Source: Cerioporus squamosus (lineage: Eukaryota; Basidiomycota; Agaricomycetes; Polyporales; Polyporaceae). Taken from it: 64,000 bases of DNA. Below the pieces are notes generated by a model that saw nothing but the letters and a program-made list of their open reading frames with translations, had not been told where the DNA came from and made no database searches. Below, one piece after another: positions 1-11,384 of the stretch. Positions within the stretch are counted from its first letter, which is position 1, and the number at the start of each line of letters is the position of its first letter. The position numbers were made by a program, and so were the translations under genes. The stretch covers positions 124,001 through 188,000 of the forward strand of contig JABYQS010000042.1 in the NCBI GenBank assembly GCA_022592435.1, given 5' to 3'.

Positions 1-216
1 TATATAGAGGGTTACATCATTGCTATTCACAAGAAGATAGGTATAATATATCATTAGCACAACAGTAGCAACGTCAGCAGACATCCCAGAAAAATCCCGG
101 TCGCAAGACCAAGAGGCGAGAGCAGGTCATCACAGCGACCGACAGCGAATACACAAGTCCACGAGCGTCGTGAAAGTCATGAGCCCACGTCTGAGCGGCG
201 GGAAGGAAGGGTCCTC

Positions 217-2654
217 CTAAGCGGGGACCGGGACCTTCTTCTCGTCCGTGTCGGTGGACATGGTGTCTGATTCAGTCTCGGTGAGACCCATCTGGGAAGT
301 GTCGTAACCGTGTTGCTCGAGGTACTCCCGGAACTAAGACAGTGTCAGAGAAGGGGAAGAAACTGACGTAGACGATGGAGCTTACCTTGCGGTCCTCCTC
401 CTCCATGCCATCATGGGTGATCGGGTGGATGAAGAAGAACGTGATGAGAGCGCTGACGATAGCAAGGCCTAAACGTACGACTCAGTTGAGCACAGGCAGG
501 GAGGCCGCACAACCTCGGTGAACGTACCGCTGCCAATCCAGAAGGGACCGGTGTTTCCGATGTTGGGGTCGTTGGGGTGCAACTTCTGGAAGTCTGAAGA
601 CGTGTCGTCAGTACGCATGATGCTGTAGCGACTGAGAATTATATCTTCCTCACCATCGACGATACGCTGCCAGGCTATTAACGCGTAATACTCGTGAGTT
701 ATGTTCGAACTAGCTCGAGAGGGAGGATATGACTCACCCCAGGTACCACCGAAGGCGCCGATCTTGCCAACGGCAGCAGCAATACCGTAGAACTTGCCAC
801 GGACAGCAGTGGGGCCCGACTTCGCAGCGAGCATACCAAGACAGTTGCCAGGGCCAAGTTCACCGAAGCTCAAGAAGATGCCGTAGACGACCTGGAGAAT
901 GTGTCAAGGAGCTGTCGTAGGTTGGCATTAACATCACGTACAGCGAATGCCGCGATATGCTGAGTCAGTTGCGTGTATAGGCCGCTCATAATGAAGCCAA
1001 TGACGGCCTGCGCGAGAAGACCGGTAATCTGATCCGAGTCAGATGGTTTTGGCATGGAAAGAGCGGCAGACCTACCATCGTCCACTTGGGGCCCAGGTAG
1101 TCGACGATGAACGCACCAGCGAGGGTTCCGGGGATGTAGAACAAGCTATATAATACTGCGTCAGTCAAGAGCAGCTGAATATCATGCTCGAGTACCCACT
1201 TGATGACAACCGACCAGCCGAAGACGACGCTGAGCGAATCGCTATTGCCAGTGATTCTGAGAGAACGTTAACACCAGGAGGCACAATGTATGGAAAATGA
1301 ATGCTCACGCGTCCGTGACGGTGGAGGTATACAGGCCGAACTAGAGATCACAGATCAAGTGTGAATACACGCTTTGAGCGCCGTCAAGTGCGACTTACGG
1401 GGTACCTGAAGGCAAAGTTCAGATCAGGGAACTGACTTTGTCGGGCACGAACGAAGCTTACACGATGAAGTCGTAGATGAACCAAGTGATCGAGATGGCC
1501 GCGAGTCTAACCCAGTACCGACGAATGATCAGGAGGTACGGAATCTTGCCTCGGACCATGGAGTCCTTCTTGTAGCGAGTGGGCTCCGACATGCGAAGCC
1601 GCCAGATGAATACCGCAAGAGCAGGAACAACTCCAAGTCCGAGAGACAAACGCCAGACAGCGCGGAGGTGATTCTCGCCGAAGATCCAGAAGAGGACCAG
1701 CGGAACGAACGCGCCGATCACAAAGCCGAAGTCAATCATCGTGTCTGCGTGAACGCAAGGTTAACATTGTTGGAATGACCCGACGTTCGTAGGTCCTGAC
1801 TTACTGGTTGCAAGCGCGAACCAACGATGCTGGGCGTTCTTGCTGATACCAGGTTCCTCGGACTGCTCCGATGCAGCGACCGAACCGCACGGGTACTCAG
1901 CACCCACCCCGATACCAAGGAGGAAACTGCACCGCATATGTACATTAGCCGTGGTTCCGACCGAGCGGAGGGGAGGATTGGACTCACCGGCATGCCATGA
2001 GCATAGCCAGCATACCGCCGACGCTATGGTGCGCGCCGGTGGAGGCTGCTGACAGTCCTGAGAACACAGCGACTATGCCGGTCGCCGTCATCTGCACATG
2101 ACGTTGTTCGCGCCGATGCTGCGCTACATGGAGCGGAGAAGCTCACCATTCCGAACTTGCGCCCCATCTTGTCGGACAAGTACCCGAACGAGAGCATACC
2201 GACGACAGTACCGGCGAATGCCAGACTGGAGAGGGTGGTGCTGTAGTTTTTGTGCTTCGCGAACTCATCTCCGTAGATGCGCTTGAGAACTGTCCGGACG
2301 GACTGATTGAGTCGGGCGCAAGATAAGGCAACAATTTGAATACGTACGAGTGTTGACTGGAAGGGATTACACGCGGATCCGTCGGTCAGCATATGCTCCT
2401 ACGAAGCTCTGTGCAAGAGGAACGCACCGGAGCCAATGACATTATTGGCGTAACCTGGACTCACACACGTCAGATAGGCTGTTGAGCATCCATGTACTTC
2501 CGGACTACTCGCCGTCAGAGAAAAGAGCCGTCCCACAGCTGCGCGAAACATATCATGAGCATACAGTCTAGCCAGTTGGGTGTAAAGGATTCGAAACATA
2601 CGCGAAGATAAGGGAGACCTGGGAGAGGCTCTTTTTCCTGTATGCTTCGGACAT
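217..2654 (-). CDS. GIT1-like major facilitator transporter (glycerophosphodiester/phosphate type)
   Basis: Major facilitator membrane protein like yeast GIT1, which imports glycerophosphoinositol/glycerophosphocholine with protons at the plasma membrane. Spliced exons give [14 protein letters not shown], then [16 protein letters not shown], the MFS loop signature [48 protein letters not shown], and a hydrophilic acidic tail ending KKVPVPA. These blocks run in the order expected for the GIT1 family. The start (ATG at 2652-2654) gives a short N-terminus, [18 protein letters not shown], directly before the first membrane segment, with a TATA-like box about 90 bp upstream. At least eight introns; one appears to be GC-AG (2455-2512), and one exon is only 7 nt (1399-1405). 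Substrate specificity (phosphate, glycerophosphoinositol or glycerophosphocholine) cannot be read from the sequence. Family call is firm; the exact exon borders are inferred. Confidence 0.88.
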
Positions 2655-3900
2655 CGTCTGAACTGCGCGCGGGGCGGGGACGGACGAAGGGGGAGCACGA
2701 GGAGGACGGAGGTCGAAGGACCATGGTGCAGCGGGGGTGGGGTATATAACTGCGCGTCCTGGCTCTGACCACAAGATACCGTTCCCCCGGCGTGACATCT
2801 CAACACTTTGATCTTTGATGGAGGGCCATATCGGGGCGCTGTACCTGAGAACTCCTCCCTTATCAGGCTCTACACGCACGTTCGTGATATTCCTGGCCAC
2901 ACTTCTGGCCCAGGAAGGCGGATCCTGGCAAGTAGTACTAGGCAGCCTGAGTACTTCCGGCCTCTTCTTCCCCTACGCTGTCACACGAGACATATAACCA
3001 CGCCGTACAAGGCATCCTCTTGTCCTCTACCATGTCCTCGAGGCCAGCCAAACCTTGCTTGCTATGAAGATCGAGAGATAGTCCGCCGTGGTGCCTGTCC
3101 ACCAGCCTCAGGCTCATGCATCGTCGGACATCGTAGAACAACGTGTCATGTACACTCGGAGGCTGCTGCGCGACAATCATGATGGTGCGACGTCCAACGC
3201 GTCCAGCGTCGCACAAAACTCACCGACAAACGTTCGCCGCCGCCATGATGAATGGCCTGCAAGTCATCATGCATCAACTATGGCAATCACAGCGGATGGG
3301 ACTCGGCACAATTTCATAACGAAAACCTCATCGTCAACATTCGTGATCATGGACGAAGCGGATCTCCTCCATGTTCATCGTCAGCCACCACCACCATATG
3401 CATGATGGATCGCAAGGACCGATTGTACTGTATCGCTGTCGAACACGGCATGCCTTCCGAGACCCACATGGACCGTCCACGCTCTCGATCGAGGTCCCGT
3501 CCGGCCATATACCCGCGGCAGGCTCGATGAGCACGGTGCCTTGGTCAGCATCTTCATAAATACGAGACAACGGCGGTGAATAGCCATGACATAACTTTAT
3601 GCCACGCACCGGTGAGACTCGACCGGTAGACGAACCTCCGGCAGACGCACCGAACACATTCGAACAGCCTCCCAGACAGTAACACGCCGATATCGATGCG
3701 TGGAAGATCCCAGACCAATGGCCTGCGGAAACCCAATCTTCGTAGAATCTCTTCACCCGCGAAACCGCATCCGATTTCATCCACGAACTTTCCGTCTGTG
3801 TGGAGACTGGATCCGGAAGAGATGTAGGGGACAAGTGCATTGGTACAGAGTGACGGATCCGGTGAAACATCGTCGAGGCACGCCGAGGAACAGTACGCAA
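2655..3900. other. intergenic stretch, no supported gene
   Basis: About 1.2 kb between the promoter side of the GIT1-like gene and the 3' end of SEM1. Several open frames of 60-190 codons exist on both strands, but they overlap each other, show no recognisable domain and do not join into a longer product by splicing. I see nothing else firm in it. Confidence 0.4.
2743..2748 (-). promoter_or_regulatory. TATA-like box of the GIT1-like gene
   Basis: TATATA on the minus strand about 90 bp upstream of the proposed ATG at 2654, in an otherwise GC-rich stretch. Position suits a fungal core promoter element. Inferred only. Confidence 0.45.
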
Positions 3901-4385
3901 TCAGTGCTGCATTGACTCCGGGCCGCTACCGTTGCCCTTCTTCTTCGCCAATTCGCTCCTGGGAAGCACACACGCGCATGAGAGAACAGCAAATACAGGC
4001 GAGGCATGCCAGACGCACCTTAGCTGCACACTGAAGTCGTCCTCGATATCATCGTCGTCCCAGTTGTCCTCCCACAGCTTGTCCCCGCCCGACTTCGCCG
4101 CGCCCGGCGCTGTGCCGCCCAAATGCGCGAGGTCCGTCTGGGAATCATCCCAGTCTAGAGCGCGAGTTATAACGGTCAGTACGCACGTTCGTCCGTACAA
4201 GGTTATGCGGGCGCAAGGCCTTGTGGCAACCCAGTACATGACAGGGACATACCTGCTACTGCGAACTCCTCGAACTCATCGTCTTCCTCCAGGACGCCCA
4301 AGTGGGGAACGTCATCATCTTTCGTGTGCTCGACTGCCGCAGATGTGCTCTGGACGGGCTGGGATGTGGATGCGGACGAGGACAT
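3901..4385 (-). CDS. SEM1: 26S proteasome lid / TREX-2 subunit SEM1 (DSS1)
   Basis: Small, very acidic, intrinsically disordered protein of 108 residues. SEM1/DSS1 is a lid subunit of the 26S proteasome, also part of the TREX-2 mRNA export complex and, in fungi with a BRCA2 homologue, a recombination cofactor. Three exons (4253-4385, 4019-4154, 3901-3958) join to give the two family blocks: GVLEEDDEFEEFAVADWDD and, near the C-terminus, LWEDNWDDDDIEDDFSVQLR, followed by a basic tail ELAKKKGNGSG. The Trp/Asp-rich block and its spacing match the family. Exons sum to 327 nt, in frame throughout. The gene is divergent from the unknown gene at 4670, with a 284-bp shared upstream region. Confidence 0.93.
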
Positions 4386-4669
4386 GGTGGTGGCAGAACG
4401 TAAGGTGGTGGGACGCGTCGAAGCTGAAGGACGCGTCAGTGCGCGTAGGAGCGTGAGAATCGAAAGACGCGTGCTATCGCGTCCAGGCGCCTCCGCAATC
4501 CGAGCCTTGTTCGAGCTTGTTCAGTGCTCTCATGCATGCAGCTTAGCTTCACATAACCCTGATTGCGCTCTTTGCGAGGCTCATTTGCCCCCAGGCTTGA
4601 CTTATCGCCCGGACAAGCTCGCCGCCGAACCAAAAACGTGCTTCTGCTGCACCTTCTGCGACCACCGAG

Positions 4670-6059
4670 ATGTCGTCACAGCCGATGTCCACGAAGATGA
4701 AGAAGAGGAAGACAGTCCTCGACGACGATGACTATATCGAGGCAGACTTGAAGTGGTTCAAGGATAAGCAACTTGACCAGTCTGTGCCACTCGTTCATGG
4801 ACATTCGCCTGGACAAGCTGAACCAACCCCCGTGGAACCTCCGGATCCCTGTGTAGGCGGTTCTAGTGCAGCAAGTGCCCTCGAGGACGAGTTGCTTGCG
4901 CAAGAGCGACCGCGCTCTCGGTCACCCTCGATACCCCTGCACCAGGTTGTGCAGGCGAAGCCTCGACCATCTATGTTGTCTGCTGCGAAGGCCGACGCAC
5001 CACTCGCGCATGCCCCACGGAAGGCATTTGTGAAGCAGAAGAGGAGAGGGAAGGGTCCTCCTGGATTCAAGAAGCCGCCGATCTCTGTGGGACAATCACC
5101 ACATAATGGCGAGAGTATGCGTAGCCATGATCGGGAGAGCGGGAGTTCCAAGAAGGAGGGGGTCTCCCAGCATGCCCATCCCGCCTCAACGTCGACATCC
5201 ACTGCCCAGTTCCCAGGACAGAATCCGTCCGCGTCGCCATTCGCGCATAACTGTAACCGTGTACTTAGCCTCGCGCGCGGCCGCCCGTCACACGCGCATG
5301 CCCAGCAGCTCCTCACGCTAGCTTTCGAGCTGACCGCCGAAGAGGTCGCGCAAATCGAACGGTGGAGGAGTAGATATACAACCATCGAGTAAGATTCCCG
5401 ACTCTTCTGCGAGGAAACCACTTGTACTCACGCTATGCTGCAGAGACCTCTCAACTAGCATGTGCGTCTCTCTGGTGTCGTATACAAGCTCTCAGTGCAC
5501 CGCCATGTTCGTAGACGAAGGCGGCAAGGCTTCTGTGGACATTGTCAAGTGCGGTCATCCGGTGAAATGGCCCGCAGACTCGTCCCTCTTCGCGATGCTG
5601 GAAAGCGCTGGTAACCGTGGTTCGCCACAGAGCATTGCGCTCTCGCCTCCCTTCAACGAGGTACGTCTTTCTGTGTCTTTACAAGTCACGGTCTACGGCG
5701 CCATTTGCTTACTTCGGTGTCAGTGCGAGCCGGATGGATCCATCGACCTCGGCGCACATGGTCTGCACCCGGGATCTCATACGCTACAGATACACCAGTA
5801 CCGTGACTACTCAGATCGAGCTTTCGCCATCGTCCTTCATCACCCTACCGCTGCTCAGCTTGCCGATCTAAAACGACTCCGCGACCAGGATCGCTCGTGG
5901 CGGGAGATGCTTGACCGACTGGGCACATTCAGCCTGCCTGTGCCGCCATTGAAGACGCCTACCTTACCCAAGATGAACGCTGTGAGTCGCCGCTCGCCAC
6001 TGGGTCGCGCCTCCGCATCCGATTGCTGACCTTGCTGCTACCAGATGTATGATATCTGA
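4670..6059 (+). CDS. conserved-looking hypothetical protein, not recognised
   Basis: Predicted 402-residue protein from four exons (4670-5388, 5444-5660, 5724-5981, 6045-6059); the exon lengths keep one frame. The N-terminal half is low-complexity and charged: a basic start (MKKRKT), an acidic DDDDYIEADLKWF segment, Ser/Pro-rich stretches, a Lys-rich KRRGKGPPGFKKPP motif. A compact folded-looking region follows, containing AEEVAQIERWRSRYTTIEDL, then a Cys/Trp-containing segment (KCGHPVKWPADS) and a helical segment rich in Arg/Asp. The last exon may be skipped, giving an alternative end at 6029 (intron 5982-6044 retained). I recognise no domain. The basic disordered N-terminus would suit a nuclear protein, but that is only a guess. 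Confidence 0.6.
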
Positions 6060-6848
6060 TGTATGAGGATAGGAACTGTAACGCAAGGCATGCTGTCCCC
6101 GCCGTCGACTACTTTATCGCTCTCATGATATCGCAGGCCGCACCTTGTGCTGTCCAACAGCACCGACGCATTATGTACTCATGGCATTGACGCTCTCTTG
6201 ACTCCTCACTCCAGACGCAATATTGTTTGGAGGTCCGCGACATGGCGTTCAAAACGGCGCTGAATTCAATACGGCTTCGTCAGTTGGATACCGACCATTT
6301 CACCGTGCCTTCATTCAGCACGGAGGAATGTTGACGTAATTCTGAGACTACCTCCGCATTGCTCGTACTCGCTGCCTGTCGATGGTGGAGCTGACCTCGC
6401 GGTACATGTCAAGACTTCAAGCTTCGAGGTCCGGCCTATTCGCACCAGGTAATTCCAGCGGACTATGTACGAGTGGGATGAGAACCGGGGTATGATGGCC
6501 TGAAGTTCGTGTGAGTATAACCTGCAGGCTGAGCTGCAGGACGCAGGACTTCATGCCGGCATTCGAACGATGGGTGCGCATGCGATGATGTTGCTGCGAT
6601 AAACTAAGCATAGAAGTGGGTGCAAGTAGGTGTAAGTACAAAGTAAACAGGACTAGACACGGTGCTATAAGGGAGATAAACGGAGATTTGAAAGCGCCCC
6701 CCGACTCGACCGGCGCGCCACCGCGTCAAGTGCCCAGGCAATTGAACTGCCTGCTCCCAACGCTTGTCCCCTCTTCCACGACCTCCTGTCACTGCGCACT
6801 CCTCGTCCGTCGCGTCCACCCCGCCCACCGTCCCCCGCCAACTCTGCG
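6060..6848. other. intergenic stretch and upstream region of the sirtuin gene
   Basis: Holds the 3' flank of the unknown gene and the 5' flank of the sirtuin gene. From about 6690 the plus strand is rich in C and CT, as is common near fungal transcription starts. No coding region or RNA gene seen. Confidence 0.4.
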
Positions 6849-9506
6849 ATGACGGCGTTCCTGCCGCTGGAGGCGGCCACGCCGTTACCGCCCTCGCCAG
6901 CGTTTCTCGTGCCCTCGCCCGACCCCGCCAGCCACATGAAGCGGGTCGTCAAGGCCGTTCTCAAAGCGCGCCGCATAGCAGTCGTCTGCGGTGAGTGGCG
7001 AGCATATGGCATGCCGCGGTGCGCTGTCGATATACTGAACGCGGCGCTGTAGGTGCTGGTATCTCTGTCCAGGCCGGTATCCCTGACTTCAGATCTTCTG
7101 AGGGCCTGTTCCAGTCGCTGAAGAAGGACCACCCGACGCTAAGCTCGGGGAAGGACCTGTTCGATGCGTCGGTGTTCAACGTGAGTCTTGTATCTGGTCG
7201 TGGAGCCTGCTGCAGAGGTCGTTATGGACGTCGCGATCCATCGTCGTCGCAACCCCTCGCAACACCACCGCGCGACTCGCCTCTACATGAATGCCACACG
7301 CAATCACCGTGGCCGGAGGCCGCGATTCGAAGAACCCCGCAAATGGCCACGAGCACAGTGTTTTCTGGGGACATCGTTGAATGTGTTGTCGGTCCCTAAA
7401 GGGGGACTGTGTGGGGGCTCAATTTGCGTCCCCACGAGGACATGGTTATCGCGAGCTCGATCATATGCAGCGTAGACCTCTCAGCACCGGTTGCTTCACG
7501 GCCGACGTCGCACGAAGCAGATGAACTCACGAACATGCATCTAGTCGGAAGATACCACTTCGCTCTTCTGCCAAATGATCGGGCAACTCTCGCAGTTGTC
7601 GGACGCTGCCCAGCCCACGGCCTTCCATCGTTTCCTTCGTGTCCTCGACGAGCGCCGGCGTCTTCTACGAGTGTACACGCAGAACATCGACGCACTCGAG
7701 GAGAAGTCGGGCCTCACTTTTGGAGTACCCGAACTTGACGGTAAACGGTCCAAACCACGCTCGACGAAGGGGAAGGCTGCCCCCGTTGAATCAACCGCAC
7801 CTGCTCCCGAGGAACCATCCACAAGCCGGCTACCATCACCGCCTGCGGAGACGCCCAGATGCATTCCTCTACACGGCACCTTACAGTTCATGCATTGTCA
7901 AACTTGCACACACTCGTTCCCCCTGCGTGACTACGTCGACTCTCTGAATGGTGGGACTCCTCCGGCCTGCCCTCAGTGCACTGCCATCGAGGAGACCCGA
8001 CAACTAGTTGGTAAGCGGTCCAGAGCTGTTGGCCGCTTACGCCCGAGCGTCGTGCTCTACAACGAGGACCATAAAGACGGCGAGGAGGTTGGCAACGTCG
8101 TCCGGAAGGACCTCATGGGAAGCGCGAAGGGCAAGGGTCGTGCCGGAGCGGACCTCCTGCTCGTTGTCGGCACGAGTCTGCGTGTTCCTGGGACGAAGCG
8201 CATCGTGCGCGAGTTCTCTAAGGCCGTGCGCTCACGGCATGCTGCGATGAATGCTCCCGCCGACGAGCCCTCGACATCTGCCCACGGTCTCGTGACGCCC
8301 ACACCGTCTCCTCGTCGGTCCCCGGCGGCGGACGAGGAGCCTCCCGTACGGACCATCTATCTTAACCTGGACTTCCCCGTTCCCACGAGAGAGTGGGACG
8401 GCGTGTTCGACGTGTGGATACGCGGAGACGCTCAGACCTTTGCGCGTATGGTGCAAGAGGAGCTCGAGCGGGAAGAGCAGGCCAAGGAGGCGGCTGAGGA
8501 ACGACGGCGCAAGCGGAAGGAGGCCGCTGCAGAGACCGCGCGACAGGCTGAAGAACAGGAGCGGCTTGCGGAGCAGCGCGCTAGCCAGGAAGGTAGTGTG
8601 AAGAAAGGCAAGAAGAGGAAGTCGGAGAACGACAGGGACGCCCATGCTCAACCGGTGAAGAAGCGGAAGACTGGTATTCCGCCGCTGTCTCCTGTATCGC
8701 CGTCGAAGAGCTCACGAAAGGCGGGAGCGAAGGAGAAGAACAAGACTCGGAAACGCGAGGACTCTGCGCTGCCCACGCCTCCTGTATCCAGAGACGATTC
8801 GTCGAAACGTCTTGTCATCAAGGTTCCGGCGGCAAGGCCCAAGCTAGTCCCAGAAGTGGTCATCACGACGACGCCGTCGAAGAACGTACGTGACCATGGG
8901 CCGTTATCATCTCCGTTGTCGTCTCCTCCAACATCGATCTGTCTCTCCCCGCCAGCCCTCTCGAAGGCTGCGAGCACGATGACCCAGCTATCCTCGCCGC
9001 TGTCTTCGCCACCCCTCTCCACTTGCGCCGAGTCTGTGTACGACCTCTCGCATATAAGCACCACCCTGTCGCAGATCTCGTCTCCGCTCTCCTCCCCTCC
9101 TGCGTCCATCGGTATGCCTTCACCGCCGAAATTGACCAGGACGATTAGCGGCACGACGCAGCCGTCGTCGTCGCTTTCATCACCGCCGGAATCCTCTTAC
9201 TTCGATGAGCAGCTCGCTTACCGCCGCCGAGACCTGTCTCCTCCGCCATCGCCATCGCCCTCCCCTTCCAAGCGGCGCCGTCTGTCGGGCGGCCGCGGTG
9301 AGTATATGGGAATTCGTCCCGGGAAGCCGAGGTCATACGATTTCTCCCAACGCGGGCACGGCCATCACCAGCAGGTTCATCTCTCGGGGTTCGACGATGA
9401 AGGGGAAGATGCCCCTCGTGGGGACCCGGAGAGCCGGTTGCCCATGTCATACGTTCGGAGTCGGACTCCTCCCCCGGACGGTCGTAGAACAGGACGCATC
9501 CGCTGA
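6849..9506 (+). CDS. HST3/HST4-type sirtuin (NAD-dependent protein deacetylase) with long phospho-site-rich tail
   Basis: Class I sirtuin of the fungal HST3/HST4 branch, whose yeast members remove acetyl from histone H3 Lys56 after replication. Three exons (6849-6990, 7053-7180, 7545-9506) give 743 residues in one frame. Sequence shows the NAD-binding VCGAGISVQAGIPDFRS block (about residues 46-62), LLRVYTQNIDALE, catalytic LHGTLQ, two zinc-binding pairs (CQTC and CPQC), RPSVVLYNE and LLLVVGTSLRVPGTKRIV. After the catalytic core (to roughly residue 390) comes a Glu/Arg/Lys-rich helical region, then a disordered tail with several near-copies of SSPLSSPP and a basic KRRRLSGGRG element that could be a nuclear signal. 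The second intron (364 nt) is unusually long for this locus. HST3 versus HST4 cannot be separated by eye. Confidence 0.9.
8899..9193 (+). repeat. Ser-Pro-rich repeated segment inside the sirtuin tail
   Basis: The encoded tail contains four close copies of the module SSPLSSPP (one as SSSLSSPP), each separated by 20-30 residues. They carry clustered Ser-Pro sites. The repeat is visible at DNA level as tct-tcg-cca/tct-cct type runs. Confidence 0.7.
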
Positions 9507-10033
9507 GGATACCACGCATATAGTCTCATTCATCCATCGACGTGACCCTTGCGCACGAATCGACACACTGCTACTACGCATCACACTGTACATTTGATCG
9601 TTCATGTGCCGTTTGACGGACTGATGCCCAGGTGGTCGAGCTACCTTATTGTTATTTGTACGAGCAGATCCCGCATCTTCATCCGACCCTCGAGCGCACG
9701 CATATATGTACCATGGTGTACAGATTCCGAACATTCTACGAGTACGTTCTAATCCTATATAATCTATATGTATCCGGCTTCTGCATCTTGAGGGATATCT
9801 ACAGCCCTCGCATGTCGACATCGGCCTCTATCGAAATCTCTAGGTGGCAAGATATATCCACTACTGCGTCCGACGTGCAAACACTGTCCAGAGTTGCGAC
9901 GTCGCCAACGTCGAGAATACACCGTTGCTGGGGTTGACAAGAAACCACCATCGTCCTCGAGGACATACGACTATGGTACATGGCTGGTATGGTACAAATA
10001 TGCGAAGCGACCTCCACTGTCCGATTGAGCTCT
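9507..10033. other. convergent 3' intergenic stretch
   Basis: Between the 3' ends of the sirtuin gene (+) and the small-protein gene (-). AT-richer than its neighbours with several TATATA-like runs, as expected for 3' untranslated and terminator DNA. No gene seen. Confidence 0.4.
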
Positions 10034-10507
10034 TCAGCGTCCAGTAGCAGCACCAATCTCGACATCCTTCTCGTCGTTCAACACGCCGCTCTCGTCGAAG
10101 AGGCTGTCGACGGCGCGTTCCTGTTTGTATGCGTCGACACGATTGCCGCGGGTGTAGCTGCTGACGTTGCGTTCGTCGTTGGTGGTGCTCGACATGAGCT
10201 CATCGACTTCGCCTGTGCTACGCGTCAGTAACAGTGAATGCGATATTGTGAGAAGCCTCTTACCCTTGGGTATAGTCCCGGTCTTCTCAGAATGCTCCGT
10301 CTCACGATCCTCCTTCTGGTAGTCGCGGTTGGTGGGCTGGTTGGCGGCCCCACGAGCGCCGACGGGGTGCATGTCGCCGTAGGTGTCATCGTCGTACGCG
10401 GCGTTGTCGGGGCGAGCGTCCGCCTGGGGGTTGTAGGTCATGTTGTCGACCTTCCGGTCGCCCGGAGGCAAGTTGTAGGGGCCGCGCGACTGGGAGGGAT
10501 TAACCAT
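10034..10507 (-). CDS. small hydrophilic protein, unrecognised
   Basis: Predicted 140 residues after removal of a 51-nt intron (10213-10263; donor gtaaga, acceptor cacag). Because 51 is divisible by three and the intron has no in-frame stop, a retained-intron form of 157 residues is also possible. The protein is polar throughout, rich in Asp, Asn, Arg and Gly, with no membrane segment and no signal peptide. It begins MVNPSQSRGPYNLPPGDRK and ends EKDVEIGAATGR. A TATA-like box lies 86 bp upstream. Composition resembles small stress-related disordered proteins, but I recognise no family and assign no function. Confidence 0.6.
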   Translation of the reverse strand: MVNPSQSRGPYNLPPGDRKVDNMTYNPQADARPDNAAYDDDTYGDMHPVGARGAANQPTNRDYQKEDRETEHSEKTGTIPKGKRLLTISHSLLLTRSTGEVDELMSSTTNDERNVSSYTRGNRVDAYKQERAVDSLFDESGVLNDEKDVEIGAATGR

Positions 10508-10592
10508 AGTTACTGAAGAGTGCTGCGACGGTTGTGGTGAAGATGGTGCGGAATCAAGAGGCTTTGCGGGGAAACCATGGTTCTGGGGGGTC

Positions 10593-10598
10593 TATATA
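10593..10598 (-). promoter_or_regulatory. TATA-like box of the small-protein gene
   Basis: TATATA on the minus strand 86 bp upstream of the ATG at 10507, the same spacing as in the GIT1-like gene. Inferred core promoter element. Confidence 0.45.
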
Positions 10599-10960
10599 CT
10601 GGGGCATGGAGTCGCCTACGTTCGCTCGAGCTTCTCGCGTCGTTCTCTGACCTCAGCTCGACGTCACGGCGCGGTAGGATCGCAGAACCCGCTTCTCGAG
10701 ACTTGCCATACATGGTGAGACCCTTACCAAATGAAGCCCTCCCCGCCCCAACCATGTCGCGGAGTGTGCGACGGATGACGTCTGTTAAATCCTGAGGCCT
10801 GAGTCTCTGTCTATGCCGATCCCAGTTGACTTTTCCTCCAGTCAATGCGTGCCTTGCTATGTAAGACATGCCATCAGCTGGGATGTTTGGCATTCAATGG
10901 GGGGACAGCGAAGCTCGAGCCTTTCCCACGCATGTTTTTGAGTGGTCGCTGCCTCCCAGC

Positions 10961-11083
10961 GGCCGACTGGCCTAATGGTTAAGGCGTCAGTTTCCGGTGT
11001 AGAGAAATGCGAGGTCTCAGCGGCGGGGACCCGAACTCAATGGTTTAAGCTGAAGATTCTGGGTTCGAATCCCAGGTTGGTCG
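10961..11083 (+). tRNA. tRNA-Arg (anticodon CCG) with a 50-nt intron
   Basis: Folds by eye into a complete tRNA: acceptor stem GGCCGAC with GTTGGTC (two G-U pairs), D arm GCC-TAATGGTTAA-GGC, anticodon stem TCAGT with GCTGA, T arm CTGGG-TTCGAAT-CCCAG, discriminator G. The anticodon loop reads TT-CCG-G, so anticodon CCG at 10994-10996 (Arg). An intron of about 50 nt (10998-11047) sits one base 3' of the anticodon, the usual position for nuclear tRNA introns. The A box (GGCCTAATGG) and B box (GGTTCGAATCC) for RNA polymerase III are both present. Confidence 0.9.
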
Positions 11084-11384
11084 CTTTGTGTTTCAGTCAG
11101 GTATTTTTGTATGCTCATCGACGGCGAGTGTCCACAAATCTACACGGTAGCAAGTCACTCGGAGTGTCGCGCATATTTGTTCTCTTGACAGCCTCTGGGA
11201 GAGGCGACATTGGGTGGTGTGACGGCGTGATTGCCTGTTGCGGAACAAAGGTCACGGGCTGTGGAAGTGAACTCTGCCGCATGCCGGTCCCGAGTCCGCG
11301 ACCTTGCCTCTCTCCTTCATCTCCGTCTATCAGCTCTTGTCTGCTCACTCGCCGACGCACGCAACGAGCTGAACCCCGGCTACC

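Noticed and set aside
3334..3900. 188-codon minus-strand open frame next to SEM1
   Set aside because: No domain, odd composition, overlapped by open frames on the other strand, and no splice pattern that extends it.
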